From VAZQ01 sp963758945 (lineage in GTDB: Bacteria > Pseudomonadota > Alphaproteobacteria > Rhizobiales > Xanthobacteraceae): 64,000 bases of DNA. Position numbers and translations under genes: made by a program. Below are positions 53,988-63,391 of this stretch, piece after piece. Location of the stretch: positions 124,001 to 188,000 of the forward strand of contig CAVWXY010000008.1 of the NCBI GenBank assembly GCA_963758945.1. Direction: 5' to 3'. Every line of letters starts with the position of its first letter. The first letter of the stretch is position 1. The notes beneath the pieces were generated by a model, which had not been told where the DNA came from, searched no databases, and saw nothing but the letters and a program-made list of their open reading frames with translations.

Positions 53988-54073
53988 CGCTGCGGACGCC
54001 GCTCGGGCGCGCGGCGCGTGCTCGCTGCCGCCCTTCGGGTTTTTGACCTTCGTGGGCAAACCCGCTCTGACGG

Positions 54074-54449
54074 TCACGCGGCCATTCGGTCGCGCAGCGC
54101 CGGTGTCAGATGACGCTCGAAGAAATCGATGAACTTGTCCTGTTCGGGTCCGACCTGCACCAGGATGATGTGATCGTAGCCGGCGCGGAGAGAGCGATCG
54201 ATCGCCTGGAGATGGCGCACCGGCGACGGCCCGCAGCCGCCGTCATCGGGCCGATCCGCCGCGTGGCGTTTGCCAACGCTCCCAGCACCGACCAGGCCAG
54301 CGGCGCATGCCCTTGCTCCTCGAGCCAGGGCGAAAGTGGTCGGAAATTGCCGCGAACTCGAAGCCGGCGTCCTCGGCGCGCCTGGCGTTGCGGACCAAGT
54401 CCGAGGGGCCGCGCTCCTCGGACATGAGCTTGTAGCCGAGCTTGAGCCT
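54074..54449 (-). pseudogene. F420-dependent LLM-class oxidoreductase, decayed remnant
   Basis: Three frames in order give pieces of one family. LKLGYKLMSEERGPSDLVRN, followed by ARRAEDAGFEFAAISDHFRP, is the N-terminus. LEEQGHAPLAWSVLGALANA, followed by TRRIGPMTA, continues it after a frameshift. A jump to RAGYDHIILVQVGPEQDKFI and FERHLTPALRDR gives the C-terminus. Together this is the TIGR03557-like branch of F420-dependent glucose-6-phosphate dehydrogenase homologues, normally about 320 residues; only some 125 remain, so most of the barrel middle is deleted. I see no start codon in place. Confidence 0.7.
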
Positions 54450-54688
54450 GAATGATGTTCTTCTGTTGCCGACGGCAGCGCCCGGCCGTCCGGCACCCGG
54501 CTGGTGGGGATCCATCCTCGCGGGGCGACCAATGCCGGACGCGGATGCGGCCTCGATAGCAACGCGCGCGCCGATGAAAGGTTCGCCCGATGCTGCTGCG
54601 GAGCTTGCTGGCGCGACTGGCTCCCGTATTATTCCAACAGGACAGGACGATGCGGCAGGCTTTGGCGAGGTCAGCGCGGGAGAGAACG

Positions 54689-55694
54689 ATGCCATTCGAG
54701 ATTGCGACGGTTCGCAACCAAATCACGCGTCGGACCGTGCTCGCCGGTGCCGCAGCGATGGCGGTCGCGCCGGCGGTGGCGACCGAATGTCCGATAGGAC
54801 CGCCGTCCCATGAGAAGGGCCCGCGCGTCTTCATGGATTACGACCAGCTCGAGCTCGATGCCGCCTATGACCAAAGTTTCTACGCGCCGCTGGCCGGACA
54901 GGTGATCAAGCGGTACGGTTCGAGCAGCGAAGCGGTCCGCGCCCGCATCGGGCAGCCGCTGCGCGAAGTCCTACGGCCCCACCGCGGCCGAGAAGCTCGA
55001 CGTCTATCGCACCAAGCGCGCGAATGCCCCGATCTTCGTGTTCATTCACGGCGGTGCCTGGCTCGGCGGAGAAGCCAAGAATTACGCCTTTCCGGCCGAG
55101 ATGTTCGTGAATGCCGGCGCGCACTACGTCGCGCTCGATTTTGTCGCGATCAAAGCCGCAGACGGTGATCTGCGCGTGATGGCCGAGCAGGTGCGTCGCG
55201 CCATCGCATGGGTCTACAAGAATGCGGCAAGTTTCGGCGGCGACCGCGACCGTCTCTATATCGGCGGCCACTCGTCGGGCGGACATCTCTGCGGCGTGGC
55301 GCTGGTGACCGACTGGCAGAAGGATTTCGGCGTCCCGGCCGACACGGTCAAGGGCGGTCTTTGCATGAGCGGCATGTACGACATGAGGCCGGTCCGGCTT
55401 TCGAAGCGCAGTTCCTACGTCAAGTTCAACGACGAGATGGAGCAAGCGATGAGCGCGCAACGCCAGCTCGACCGGTTGCGGGCCCCGATCGTGCTCACCT
55501 ACGGCACCAACGAGACGCCCGAATTCCAGCGCCAGAGCCGCGACTTCGCCGCCGCCGTCAAGGCGGCCGGTAAGCCGGTCGAGCTGGTCGAGGCGCCGAA
55601 TTTCAACCACTTCGAGATCGCCGAGTCGCTGGGCAATCCGTACGGCCCCAACGGCCGCGCGACGCTTGCCTTGATGAAGCTTTCTGCGGGGTGA
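54689..55694 (+). pseudogene. Alpha/beta hydrolase (arylformamidase/esterase-like) with Tat-type leader, frameshifted
   Basis: The first frame, from the ATG at 54689, gives a leader with ITRRTVLAGAAAMAVAPAVA, then the family N-terminus MDYDQLELDAAYDQSFYAPL. Near 54970-54977 one extra base shifts the frame, and the second frame continues YGPTAAEKLDVYRTKRANAP, then the oxyanion motif FIHGGAWLGGE, the nucleophile elbow YIGGHSSGGHLCG, and the C-terminal His in PNFNHFEIAESLG, to a stop at 55694. Kynurenine formamidase and BD-FAE-type esterases share the HGGxW and GxSxGG motifs. About 335 residues in total, a full-length gene apart from the shift. Confidence 0.78.
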
Positions 55695-55772
55695 CGTCGT
55701 CTCGCCTCGGCTTGCAAGGCGCATCGATAAGGTGCATCGGCGGCGGCGCGACACACCATGTGAGCAGTTGCG

Positions 55773-57206
55773 ATGACCGCGGTGCGATTCTTGTTGAACG
55801 GACAGCCATCGAGCGAGGAGGGCGCGCCGCCGACCATGACGGTGCTCGACTGGCTTCGTACACGCGCGCACCTCACCGGCACCAAGGAGGGTTGTGCCGA
55901 GGGCGATTGCGGCGCCTGCACCATCGTGCTCGGCCGGCCCGTCGGCGGATCGCTGCAATTCCGGGCCGTAAATTCCTGCCTGATGATGCTGCCGCAGATC
56001 GACAATTGCGCGGTGCTCACGGTCGAGGGCGTGGCCGGGCCGGACGGCACGCTGCACCCGGTGCAGCAGGCTATGATCGATACCGACGCCACCCAGTGCG
56101 GCTTCTGCACGCCCGGTTTCGTGATGGCGATGTTCGCCTTCCACCACTCCGGCGAACCGGCGGACAGCGCGATCATCCACGAGGCGCTCGCCGGCAACCT
56201 CTGCCGCTGCACCGGCTATCGCTCGATCGTGGAGGCGTGCCGGCGGGTGGCGCAAGGACCCGCCGACCGCTTCGCCGCCGCGGCGCCCGCCCTCACCGAA
56301 ATGCTCTCGGCGCTGCCGCCATGCGCGGACTATCGCCACGGCGGGCAGGCCTTTTTCACGCCGCGGTCGCTCGAGGCGGTGTTTTCGGCGCTGGCACAGT
56401 CCCCGGATGCGATTCTGCTCGGCGGCGGCACCGATCTCGGACTGCGCGTGAGCAAGGATCGCGAGGCGCTGCCCGCCGTGATCGCACTCGCGCAGGTCGC
56501 AGAGCTGTGCGAGATCACGACCGATGCAGGTGCGCTGGAGATCGGCGGCGCCGTCACCTATACCGAGGCCTTGCCCTATCTCGACCGGTACTTTGCGTCC
56601 TTCGGCGCGCTCGTGCGCCGCATCGGCTCGCGCCAGATCCGAAATCTCGGCACCATCGCCGGCAATCTCGCGACGGCATCCCCGATCGGGGACACGATCC
56701 CTTGCCTGATCGCGCTCGATGCCACCGTGCGGATCGTCTCGCGCGCCGGCGAGCGCGTGCTGCCGGTGGAGTCCTTCATCACCGGCTATCGCACGACCGC
56801 GCTCGCGGCGGACGAAGTGATCGCCGCGATCCGCATTCCCTTCCTCGCGACGGGCCAGGATTTTGCCGTCTACAAGCTGTCCAAACGCCACGACCAGGAC
56901 ATTGCGACCGTGATCGGCGCCTTCCGGCTGGAACGCCAAGGCGGCAAGGTGCGGCGGCTGCGCGCGGCCTACGGCGGTATGGGCGCGCGCGCGATGCGGG
57001 CCACGAGCGTCGAGGCCGCGGTCAAGGACCGGCCCTGGGCACCGGCCTGGCTCGCCGACGTCGCGTCGCTGCTGGCGCGCGACTTCACGCCGATGACCGA
57101 CCATCGCGGCGGCGCGGACTATCGCCTGCGCGCGGCGGCTGGCCTGTTGCGCCGCCTACAGCTGGAAACGACCCTGGCCGCGCCGATGCGGGTGGAGGCG
57201 CTGTGA
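55773..57206 (+). CDS. xdhA: Xanthine dehydrogenase small subunit (2Fe-2S and FAD domains)
   Basis: A 477-residue subunit. The plant-type ferredoxin cluster is bound by cysteines in KEGCAEGDCGACTIVLG and NSCLMML; the second cluster by TQCGFCTPGF and LCRCTGYRSI. The FAD domain (from about residue 190) has AILLGGGTDLGLRV and RNLGTIAGNLATASPIGD. Together with the large subunit it oxidises hypoxanthine and xanthine to urate, passing electrons to NAD+. The start ATG at 55773 is supported by MTAVRFLLNGQ, the usual first strand. It overlaps the large-subunit gene by 4 bases. No xdhC maturation gene is seen in the window. Confidence 0.95.
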   Translation: MTAVRFLLNGQPSSEEGAPPTMTVLDWLRTRAHLTGTKEGCAEGDCGACTIVLGRPVGGSLQFRAVNSCLMMLPQIDNCAVLTVEGVAGPDGTLHPVQQAMIDTDATQCGFCTPGFVMAMFAFHHSGEPADSAIIHEALAGNLCRCTGYRSIVEACRRVAQGPADRFAAAAPALTEMLSALPPCADYRHGGQAFFTPRSLEAVFSALAQSPDAILLGGGTDLGLRVSKDREALPAVIALAQVAELCEITTDAGALEIGGAVTYTEALPYLDRYFASFGALVRRIGSRQIRNLGTIAGNLATASPIGDTIPCLIALDATVRIVSRAGERVLPVESFITGYRTTALAADEVIAAIRIPFLATGQDFAVYKLSKRHDQDIATVIGAFRLERQGGKVRRLRAAYGGMGARAMRATSVEAAVKDRPWAPAWLADVASLLARDFTPMTDHRGGADYRLRAAAGLLRRLQLETTLAAPMRVEAL

Positions 57207-59524
57207 ACGAGCTCATCGGGCGGAATGGCGGCGGCGTGCATGCGGCGGTGCGCCACGACAGCGCGGTGGGCCACGTCACCGGCGCGGCGCGCTATCTCGA
57301 CGACATCCCGACCGTGCCGGGAACGCTCGAGGCGGCGCTGGTGCTGAGTCCGCACGCGCATGCGCGCATCGGCCGCATCGACTTTTTGCGCGCGCTCGCG
57401 GCGCCCGGCGCCGTCGCCGCGGTGACCGCCGCCGATATTCCCGGCAAGAACGACATCGCGCCGATCCGCAGCGACGAGCCGGCGTTGGCCGCCGGCGTCG
57501 TCGAATATGAAGGCCAGCCGGTGGCGGCGATCGCGGCGGTGACGTTCGATGAGGCGCGCGCGGCGGCGAAGCTCGTCGACATCGCCTACGAGCCGCTCGA
57601 CGCCGTGCTATCGGTCGATGAGGCGCTGGCGAGCGAAAGTTTCGTCGCGCCGCCGCAAACCATGATCCGCGGCGAGGTCGAGCCGGCGCTCGCCGCCGCG
57701 CCGCATCGCCTCGCCGGCGAACTGCGCTGCGGCGGCCAGGATCATTTCTATCTCGAAGGACAGATCGCGCTGGCGACCCCCGGCGAAGGCGCCGACATGC
57801 AGGTGTGGAGCTCGACCCAGCATCCGACCGAAGTGCAGCATGGCGTCGCGCATCTGCTCGGACTTCCCTTCAACGCCGTCACCGTCGAGGTGCGGCGGAT
57901 GGGCGGCGCGTTCGGCGGCAAGGAAAGCCAGGCGACCATCATCGCCGGCATCGCCGCCGTGCTCGCCTGGAAGACGCGCCGGCCGGTGAAGCTGCGGCTG
58001 CCGCGCGACGACGACATGCGCGCCACCGGCAAGCGTCATCCGTTCCTGATCCGCTACGATGTCGGCTTCGACCCCGACGGGCACATCGTTGCCCTCGACC
58101 TGACGCTCGCCGCCAATGGCGGCAACGTCGCCGACCACACTCCGGCGGTGATCACGCGCGCGCTGTGCCATGCCGACAACTGCTACTTCCTGCCGAACGT
58201 CCGCTTGCGCGGATTGTCCTGCAAGACCAACACCGTGTCGAACACCGCGTTTCGCGGCTATGGCGGGCCGCAGGGCATGCTCGCGATCGAAACGGTGATC
58301 GAGGCGGTGGCCCGCCGGCTCGGGCTTCCCGTCGAGACGGTGCGGCGGCGGAACTTCTACGGCATCGACCGCAACGACGTCACGCCCTACGGCATGACCG
58401 TCGAGGACAACATCATCGAGCGCGTCGTGGACGAGCTCGAGCGCACGGTCGCGCTTCCTGCCTGGCGGCGCGAGATCGCGAATTTCAACCGCCACAGCCC
58501 GGTGGTGAAGAAGGGCCTCGCGACCATGCCGGTCAAGTTCGGCATCTCGTTCAACCGTCCGGCGCTCAACCAGGCGGGCGCGCTCGTCCACGTTTATACC
58601 GACGGCAGCGTCGTTCTCAACCACGGCGGCACCGAGATGGGGCAGGGCTTGTTCATCAAGGTGGCGCAGGTGGTGGCCGAGGCGTTTTCGATCGATCTCG
58701 ACCATATCCGGGTGTCGGCGACCAGCACCGCGAAGGTGCCGAACACCTCGCCGACCGCGGCGTCCTCGGGCTCCGATCTCAACGGCATGGCGGCGCTCGA
58801 TGCCGCCTCGCAGATCAAGGCGCGCATGACCGAGGTGGCGGCGGACCATTTCGGGGTGCCGGCGGGCGATATCGTCTTCGACTCGAACCGGGTCTTTGCC
58901 GGCAACCAGAGCGTCGCGTTCGCCGAGCTGGCGGCGCTGGCGTGGGAGAAGCGGGTATCGCTGTCGGCCGCGGGCTTCTACCGCACGCCCAAGATCCATT
59001 GGGACTTCGCCACCAGTACCGGGCGGCCGTTCTATTATTTCGCCTACGGCGCCGCAGCCGCCGAGGTCGCCGTCGATACCTTCACCGGTGAATCGCGCGT
59101 GCTGCGCGCCGAGCTCCTGCAGGATTGCGGCCGCTCGCTCAACCCGGCGATCGACCTCGGCCAGATCGAAGGCGCGTTCGTGCAGGGGATGGGCTGGCTC
59201 ACCACCGAGGAGCTGTGGTGGGATGCCGACGGCCGCCTGCGCACGCACGGCCCCTCGACCTACAAGATCCCTGGAAGCCGCGACGTGCCGCCGGTCTTCA
59301 ACGCCCGCATCCTGCGCGACGCGCCCAACCGCGAAGCGACCATCTTCCGCTCCAAGGCAGTGGGCGAGCCGCCGTTGATGCTGGCGATATCGGTCTGGCT
59401 CGCTATCCGCGACGCGATCGCGAGCCTCGCCGATCATCGCCTGGCGCCGCGCCTCGACGCGCCGGCCACGCCTGAGCGGGTGCTCGGCGCAATCGACGAG
59501 CTGCGCGCGCGGGCGGGACGTTAG
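57203..59524 (+). CDS. xdhB: Xanthine dehydrogenase large, molybdenum-binding subunit
   Basis: A 773-residue subunit starting at the GTG that overlaps the small-subunit TGA. Features are GAARYLDDIPTVPGTLEAAL at the N-terminus, GGQDHFYLEGQ (substrate glutamate region), VRRMGGAFGGKESQA (molybdopterin loop), NTAFRGYGGPQGM with the substrate-binding Arg, GGTEMGQGLFIKV, and the catalytic glutamate in SKAVGEPPLMLA. All active-site blocks expected for xanthine dehydrogenase are in place, which favours purine over aldehyde substrates. Length and order match R. capsulatus-type XdhB. With the NCS2-type permease 20 kb away it could supply nitrogen from purines. Confidence 0.95.
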   Translation: MNELIGRNGGGVHAAVRHDSAVGHVTGAARYLDDIPTVPGTLEAALVLSPHAHARIGRIDFLRALAAPGAVAAVTAADIPGKNDIAPIRSDEPALAAGVVEYEGQPVAAIAAVTFDEARAAAKLVDIAYEPLDAVLSVDEALASESFVAPPQTMIRGEVEPALAAAPHRLAGELRCGGQDHFYLEGQIALATPGEGADMQVWSSTQHPTEVQHGVAHLLGLPFNAVTVEVRRMGGAFGGKESQATIIAGIAAVLAWKTRRPVKLRLPRDDDMRATGKRHPFLIRYDVGFDPDGHIVALDLTLAANGGNVADHTPAVITRALCHADNCYFLPNVRLRGLSCKTNTVSNTAFRGYGGPQGMLAIETVIEAVARRLGLPVETVRRRNFYGIDRNDVTPYGMTVEDNIIERVVDELERTVALPAWRREIANFNRHSPVVKKGLATMPVKFGISFNRPALNQAGALVHVYTDGSVVLNHGGTEMGQGLFIKVAQVVAEAFSIDLDHIRVSATSTAKVPNTSPTAASSGSDLNGMAALDAASQIKARMTEVAADHFGVPAGDIVFDSNRVFAGNQSVAFAELAALAWEKRVSLSAAGFYRTPKIHWDFATSTGRPFYYFAYGAAAAEVAVDTFTGESRVLRAELLQDCGRSLNPAIDLGQIEGAFVQGMGWLTTEELWWDADGRLRTHGPSTYKIPGSRDVPPVFNARILRDAPNREATIFRSKAVGEPPLMLAISVWLAIRDAIASLADHRLAPRLDAPATPERVLGAIDELRARAGR

Positions 59525-59647
59525 GGCAGCGCCGACCGAAGGGGAAGCGCATGGAACTCGACAGGCGGTTGTCCCTCCATCCGCCACATTCGGCGCTTTA
59601 GACGCTCCTTCGTCGGGCATCGCCGCTCGCATCAGCCGTCGTGTCCC

Positions 59648-60574
59648 ATGCCGCCCATCATCTCGGTCTCCAAGCTCTCCAAGACCTATGCCTCGGGCTT
59701 CCAAGCCCTTAAGAGCGTCGACCTGGAGATTCGCCGCGGCGAGATCTTCGCGCTGCTTGGCCCGAACGGCGCGGGCAAGACGACGCTGATCAGCATCATC
59801 TGCGGGATCGTGACCTTGTCCGAAGGCAAGGTCGCGGTCGCCGGCCACGACATCGTGCGGGACTACCGCCTGACGCGCTCGATGATCGGCCTGGTGCCGC
59901 AGGAGCTGACCACCGACGCGTTCGAGACGGTCTGGGCGACCGTCAGCTTCAGCCGCGGACTATTCGGCAAGCCGCACAATCCCGACTACGTCGCCAAGGT
60001 GCTCACGGAGCTGTCGCTGTGGGACAGGAAGGACAGCAAGATCATGACCCTCTCCGGCGGCATGAAGCGCCGCGTGCTGATCGCCAAGGCGCTGGCGCAC
60101 GAGCCGCAGATCCTTTTCCTCGACGAGCCGACCGCGGGCGTCGACGTCGAACTGCGCCAGGACATGTGGCAGACCGTGCGCTCGCTGCGCGCCGCGGGCG
60201 TGACCATCATCCTGACCACGCACTACATCGACGAGGCCGAGGAGATGGCCGACCGCATCGCCGTGATGCACAACGGCGAGATCATCCTGGTCGAGGACAA
60301 GGCCGAGCTCATGCGCAAGCTCGGCAAGAAGCGGCTCACGCTTCACCTGCAGAAGCGCCTCGATGCCGTGCCGGACGCGCTCGCCGCGCATCGCTTGACA
60401 CTGGCGGCCGATGGCAGCGAGCTCATCTACAGCTACGACACGCAGGGCGAGCGCACCGGCATCACCGCCTTGCTCAGGGATCTCAATCAGGCCGGAATCA
60501 GGTTCCGCGACCTGCACACGACCCAGAGCTCGCTGGAAGACATCTTCGTCGACCTGGTGAGGCAACGACAATGA
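59648..60574 (+). CDS. ABC-2 type exporter ATP-binding protein
   Basis: A 308-residue ATPase: Walker A LLGPNGAGKTTLISIICG, Q-loop IGLVPQELTTDAFE, signature MTLSGGMKRRVLIAKAL, Walker B ILFLDEPTAGVDVELRQ, and His switch ILTTHYIDEAEEMADR. The C-terminal 80 residues end SSLEDIFVDLVRQ, the usual tail of NodI/CcmA/YadG-like export ATPases. It overlaps the permease gene by 4 bases (ATGA). YadG/YadH-type exporters move hydrophobic or antibiotic-like molecules or glycolipids; the substrate is unknown. It starts 123 bases after xdhB. Confidence 0.93.
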   Translation: MPPIISVSKLSKTYASGFQALKSVDLEIRRGEIFALLGPNGAGKTTLISIICGIVTLSEGKVAVAGHDIVRDYRLTRSMIGLVPQELTTDAFETVWATVSFSRGLFGKPHNPDYVAKVLTELSLWDRKDSKIMTLSGGMKRRVLIAKALAHEPQILFLDEPTAGVDVELRQDMWQTVRSLRAAGVTIILTTHYIDEAEEMADRIAVMHNGEIILVEDKAELMRKLGKKRLTLHLQKRLDAVPDALAAHRLTLAADGSELIYSYDTQGERTGITALLRDLNQAGIRFRDLHTTQSSLEDIFVDLVRQRQ

Positions 60575-61332
60575 ATTTCCGCGCCGTCTACGCAATCTAC
60601 TACTTCGAGATGGCGCGCACCGGGCGCACGCTGCTGCAGAGCATCGTGTCGCCGGTGGTTTCGACCTCGCTCTACTTCGTCGTCTTCGGCGCCGCCATCG
60701 GCTCGCGCATCACCGAGATCGAGGGCATCACCTATGGCGCCTTCATCGTCCCGGGACTGATCATGCTGATGCTGCTGACGCAGAGCGTCATGAACGCCTC
60801 GTTCGGAATCTACTTCCCGCGCTTCACCGGCACGATCTACGAAATCCTGTCAGCGCCGATTTCGTATGTCGAGATCGTGCTCGGCTATGTTGGGGCGGCG
60901 GCAACCAAGTCCATCATCCTCGGCCTGGTCGTGCTGGCGACATCGGCCCTGCTCGTGCCGCTGCGGATCGCGCATCCGGTCTGGATGCTCGCGTTCCTCG
61001 TCCTGACGGCCGTGGCCTTCAGCCTGTTCGGCTTCATCCTCGGCATCTGGGCCGATGGGTTCGAAAAGCTGCAAGTAGTGCCGCTGCTGATCATCACCCC
61101 GCTGACGTTTCTCGGCGGCACGTTCTACTCGATCAACGTGCTTCCGCCGGTTTGGCAGAAGGTCGCGCTGCTCAATCCGGTGGTCTACCTGATCAGCGGG
61201 TTCCGCTGGAGCTTCTTCGAGACCGCCGACGTGAGCGTGGCGGTCAGTCTTGCCATGACGGTCCTGTTCCTCGTCCTGTGCCTCGCCGCAGTGTGGTGGA
61301 CGTTCAGGACCGGCTATCGGATCAAGAAATAG
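60571..61332 (+). CDS. ABC-2 type exporter permease (YadH/NodJ-like)
   Basis: A 253-residue inner-membrane protein with six hydrophobic helices. MARTGRTLLQSIVSPVVSTSLYFVVFG near the N-terminus, GAFIVPGLIMLMLLTQSVMNASFG, TYEILSAPIS-like TIYEILSAPISYVE (coupling helix) and PLTFLGGTFYSINVLPP are hallmarks of ABC-2 permeases. It is the partner of the ATPase upstream, forming a homodimer in the exporter. Confidence 0.92.
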   Translation: MNFRAVYAIYYFEMARTGRTLLQSIVSPVVSTSLYFVVFGAAIGSRITEIEGITYGAFIVPGLIMLMLLTQSVMNASFGIYFPRFTGTIYEILSAPISYVEIVLGYVGAAATKSIILGLVVLATSALLVPLRIAHPVWMLAFLVLTAVAFSLFGFILGIWADGFEKLQVVPLLIITPLTFLGGTFYSINVLPPVWQKVALLNPVVYLISGFRWSFFETADVSVAVSLAMTVLFLVLCLAAVWWTFRTGYRIKK

Positions 61333-61523
61333 CGCTGCCGGCGCCCTTGTCCGCGGGCAAAGCGGGCCCGGGCCTCGCGGCGGGCTGCGCGCGCCAATGA
61401 GGCCTCCGAGCACGGGCTTGCGCTGCAAGCGTTCGACGGCTTGGACAAGATGCAGGTGTGGCACGCCGGCCCTGACCAAAAGCCGTTGTGAGCGCGACCG
61501 GGCCGGTCGCCGGATCGGCTCGA

Positions 61524-62357
61524 TCAGCCGCCGAGACCGCCGACGAAATCGAGCACGATCCGCACGACCTGTTCCGGCTGCTCCATGAACGGGATGTGGC
61601 CGGCGCCCGGCATCACCACGAGCTTGGCGCCGGTGATGCTGGCGGCGACGAGTTCGCTCAGTTCCCGGGGGATAAGATGATCGTTGTCGGACGTGACCAC
61701 CAGCGTGGGCGCTTCGATCGAACCGAGCAGCGACGTGAATTTCGGCTCTTTTTCCTGTCCGGGCTGGCAGCGGCCCCACGCGAGCAGCGCCTCGACGAAG
61801 GCGCTGTAGCTTTGCGCCGAATTCGCCAGGATGTTCGCCTGATTGGCGCGCATCACGGCGTAGCCGGGCTCGGAATTGATGAAGTTGCGGCTCAGCGTCC
61901 ATAGCCCCATGTAGTCGGCGACCTCGCCGCTCATGCCGAGCTTCTCGATCAAGCGCAGGCGAAGGCGGAAATTGAGCTCGGCTGCGCGATCGAGCTCGCT
62001 GAAGCCGCCGACCACGATCAGCGATTTCAGCTTGCCGGGATGGCGTTGCGCCAGCGCCAGCGCCATCGAGCCGCCGAGCGAGGAGCCCAGCACGTGGATC
62101 GGCCCGCAGCCGAGGCGGTCGATCATGGCCGCGAAATCATCGGCCCAGCCCTCGACGATGTAGGGCGGCGGCGATTTCGTCGAGCGGCCGATGCCGCGCG
62201 GATCGACCGCGAGCACCTGCCTGTGGCGGGCAAGGAGCGGAGCGCCGAGGCGGTAGTAGCCGTGGTCGAGCCCGAGGCCGGGGATCAGCAGGATCGGATC
62301 GCCCCGGCCGGAGACCGCGTAGTGCAGCGTGGCGCCGGCAACGTCGATGTCGGGCAC
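61524..62357 (-). CDS. Alpha/beta fold hydrolase
   Basis: A 277-residue hydrolase with the full triad: oxyanion LLIPGLGLDHGYY, nucleophile elbow VLGSSLGGSMALALA (Ser), Asp in LVVTSDNDHLIP, and His in MPGAGHIPFMEQPE. It resembles 3-oxoadipate enol-lactonase and carboxylesterase-like members, but the substrate is not fixed by sequence. It lies 15 bases after the LLM oxidoreductase gene on the same strand, so it belongs to the operon that begins with the ABC permease at the right edge. Cytoplasmic. Confidence 0.9.
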   Translation of the reverse strand: MPDIDVAGATLHYAVSGRGDPILLIPGLGLDHGYYRLGAPLLARHRQVLAVDPRGIGRSTKSPPPYIVEGWADDFAAMIDRLGCGPIHVLGSSLGGSMALALAQRHPGKLKSLIVVGGFSELDRAAELNFRLRLRLIEKLGMSGEVADYMGLWTLSRNFINSEPGYAVMRANQANILANSAQSYSAFVEALLAWGRCQPGQEKEPKFTSLLGSIEAPTLVVTSDNDHLIPRELSELVAASITGAKLVVMPGAGHIPFMEQPEQVVRIVLDFVGGLGG

Positions 62358-62372
62358 GGATATCCCCTTGCA

Positions 62373-63365
62373 TTACAGCTTCGGCAGCACGTGCTCGCCG
62401 AACAATTCGACCGTGCGCACCGGGTCGGAGGCAAGGCTGACTGTGAGCATCAGGCGTTTGGCGCCTGCGGCCTTGGCGGCGAGTGCCTGCTCGAGGCAGT
62501 CTGGCGGATTGCCGCAGATCGAGAGCCGCCGCGACAGATAGTCGAACAGCCCGAGCTCCTCGACCAGCTTGATGTCGGCTTCGCCCGGCCGCGTGCTGTA
62601 GCGCCGGCGCAACTCCACGAACGGCGCCCGCAACGGCTCGGGAACGCCCCGCGTCTCCAGATGTTTGTCGCCGATGACGTAGCCGGCGAGGAACGCCAGC
62701 ATGGCGCCGACCTTGCTGCGCGCGGCGTCGCGATCCTCGCTGCAGTCGAGCGCCGCGATCTGCCAGGTCTCGATCTCGTCGGGAGCGCGGCCGGCGGCCT
62801 TGGCTCCGGCGGCGATTTGCGCCTCCAACTCGCGGATGTTGTCCGCCGCCAAGCCGAAATTGGCGAATGCGCCGTCGGCGGTGGCGCCCGCCGCCTGCAG
62901 CGGCTTCGGATGGGAGGCGGCAAGGAAGACCGGCGGCGCACGCTTGATCCACGGCAGATGCGCGCTCGCCGGGCCGAGGCTCGCCGGCTTCCCCCGCAGC
63001 AACGTCTTGATGAACGTCACGCCTTCCGCGAGATCCTTGGCGCGCGACTTCGGCAGCCCGACATTCTTGGTGCCGCTGTGGCCGGCGCCGATGCCGAGCA
63101 CGGCGCGCCCGTTCGAGACGTGGTCGAGCGAGGCGATCGCCGCCGCGCTGACGGCCGGGTGGCGGGTCAAGAGATTGGTGACGCAGAGCGCGACGCGCGT
63201 GCGCCGCGAGGCGCGCGCGACCATCGCCGCCGACACCCAGGGGTCCATCGCATTTCCCGGCGTGTCGGCGATGCCGATCATGGCGTAGCCGTAGCGGTCG
63301 GCGCGCTCGGCGAGCTGCTCGCAGAGGGCGAGCGTGTAGGGCCAGAAGAAGAAGCCAACCTGCAT
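62373..63365 (-). CDS. LLM class flavin-dependent oxidoreductase
   Basis: A 330-residue bacterial luciferase-like (beta/alpha)8 enzyme. MQVGFFFWPYTLALCEQLAE opens the barrel; RTRVALCVTNLLTRHPAVSAAA, ASLDHVSNGRAVLGIGAGHSG and PPVFLAASHPKPLQAAGATADG follow in the order typical for F420- or FMN-dependent LLM proteins. Neighbouring permease and hydrolase genes suggest a pathway that takes up and oxidises a small organic compound, possibly an organosulfur one, but this is context only. The ATG at 63365 is chosen because it directly precedes the first strand. Confidence 0.9.
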   Translation of the reverse strand: MQVGFFFWPYTLALCEQLAERADRYGYAMIGIADTPGNAMDPWVSAAMVARASRRTRVALCVTNLLTRHPAVSAAAIASLDHVSNGRAVLGIGAGHSGTKNVGLPKSRAKDLAEGVTFIKTLLRGKPASLGPASAHLPWIKRAPPVFLAASHPKPLQAAGATADGAFANFGLAADNIRELEAQIAAGAKAAGRAPDEIETWQIAALDCSEDRDAARSKVGAMLAFLAGYVIGDKHLETRGVPEPLRAPFVELRRRYSTRPGEADIKLVEELGLFDYLSRRLSICGNPPDCLEQALAAKAAGAKRLMLTVSLASDPVRTVELFGEHVLPKL

Positions 63366-63391
63366 CCTGCACTCTCCTTCAGTGGCGCGGC

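Noticed and set aside
53990..54060. A terminator after the chitinase gene (CCCTTCGGG followed by five T)
   Set aside because: Only three base pairs in the stem; too weak to call.
55691..57202. Extension of the XdhB frame upstream over xdhA
   Set aside because: The frame is open by chance; xdhA is firmly supported there and XdhB begins normally at the overlapping GTG.
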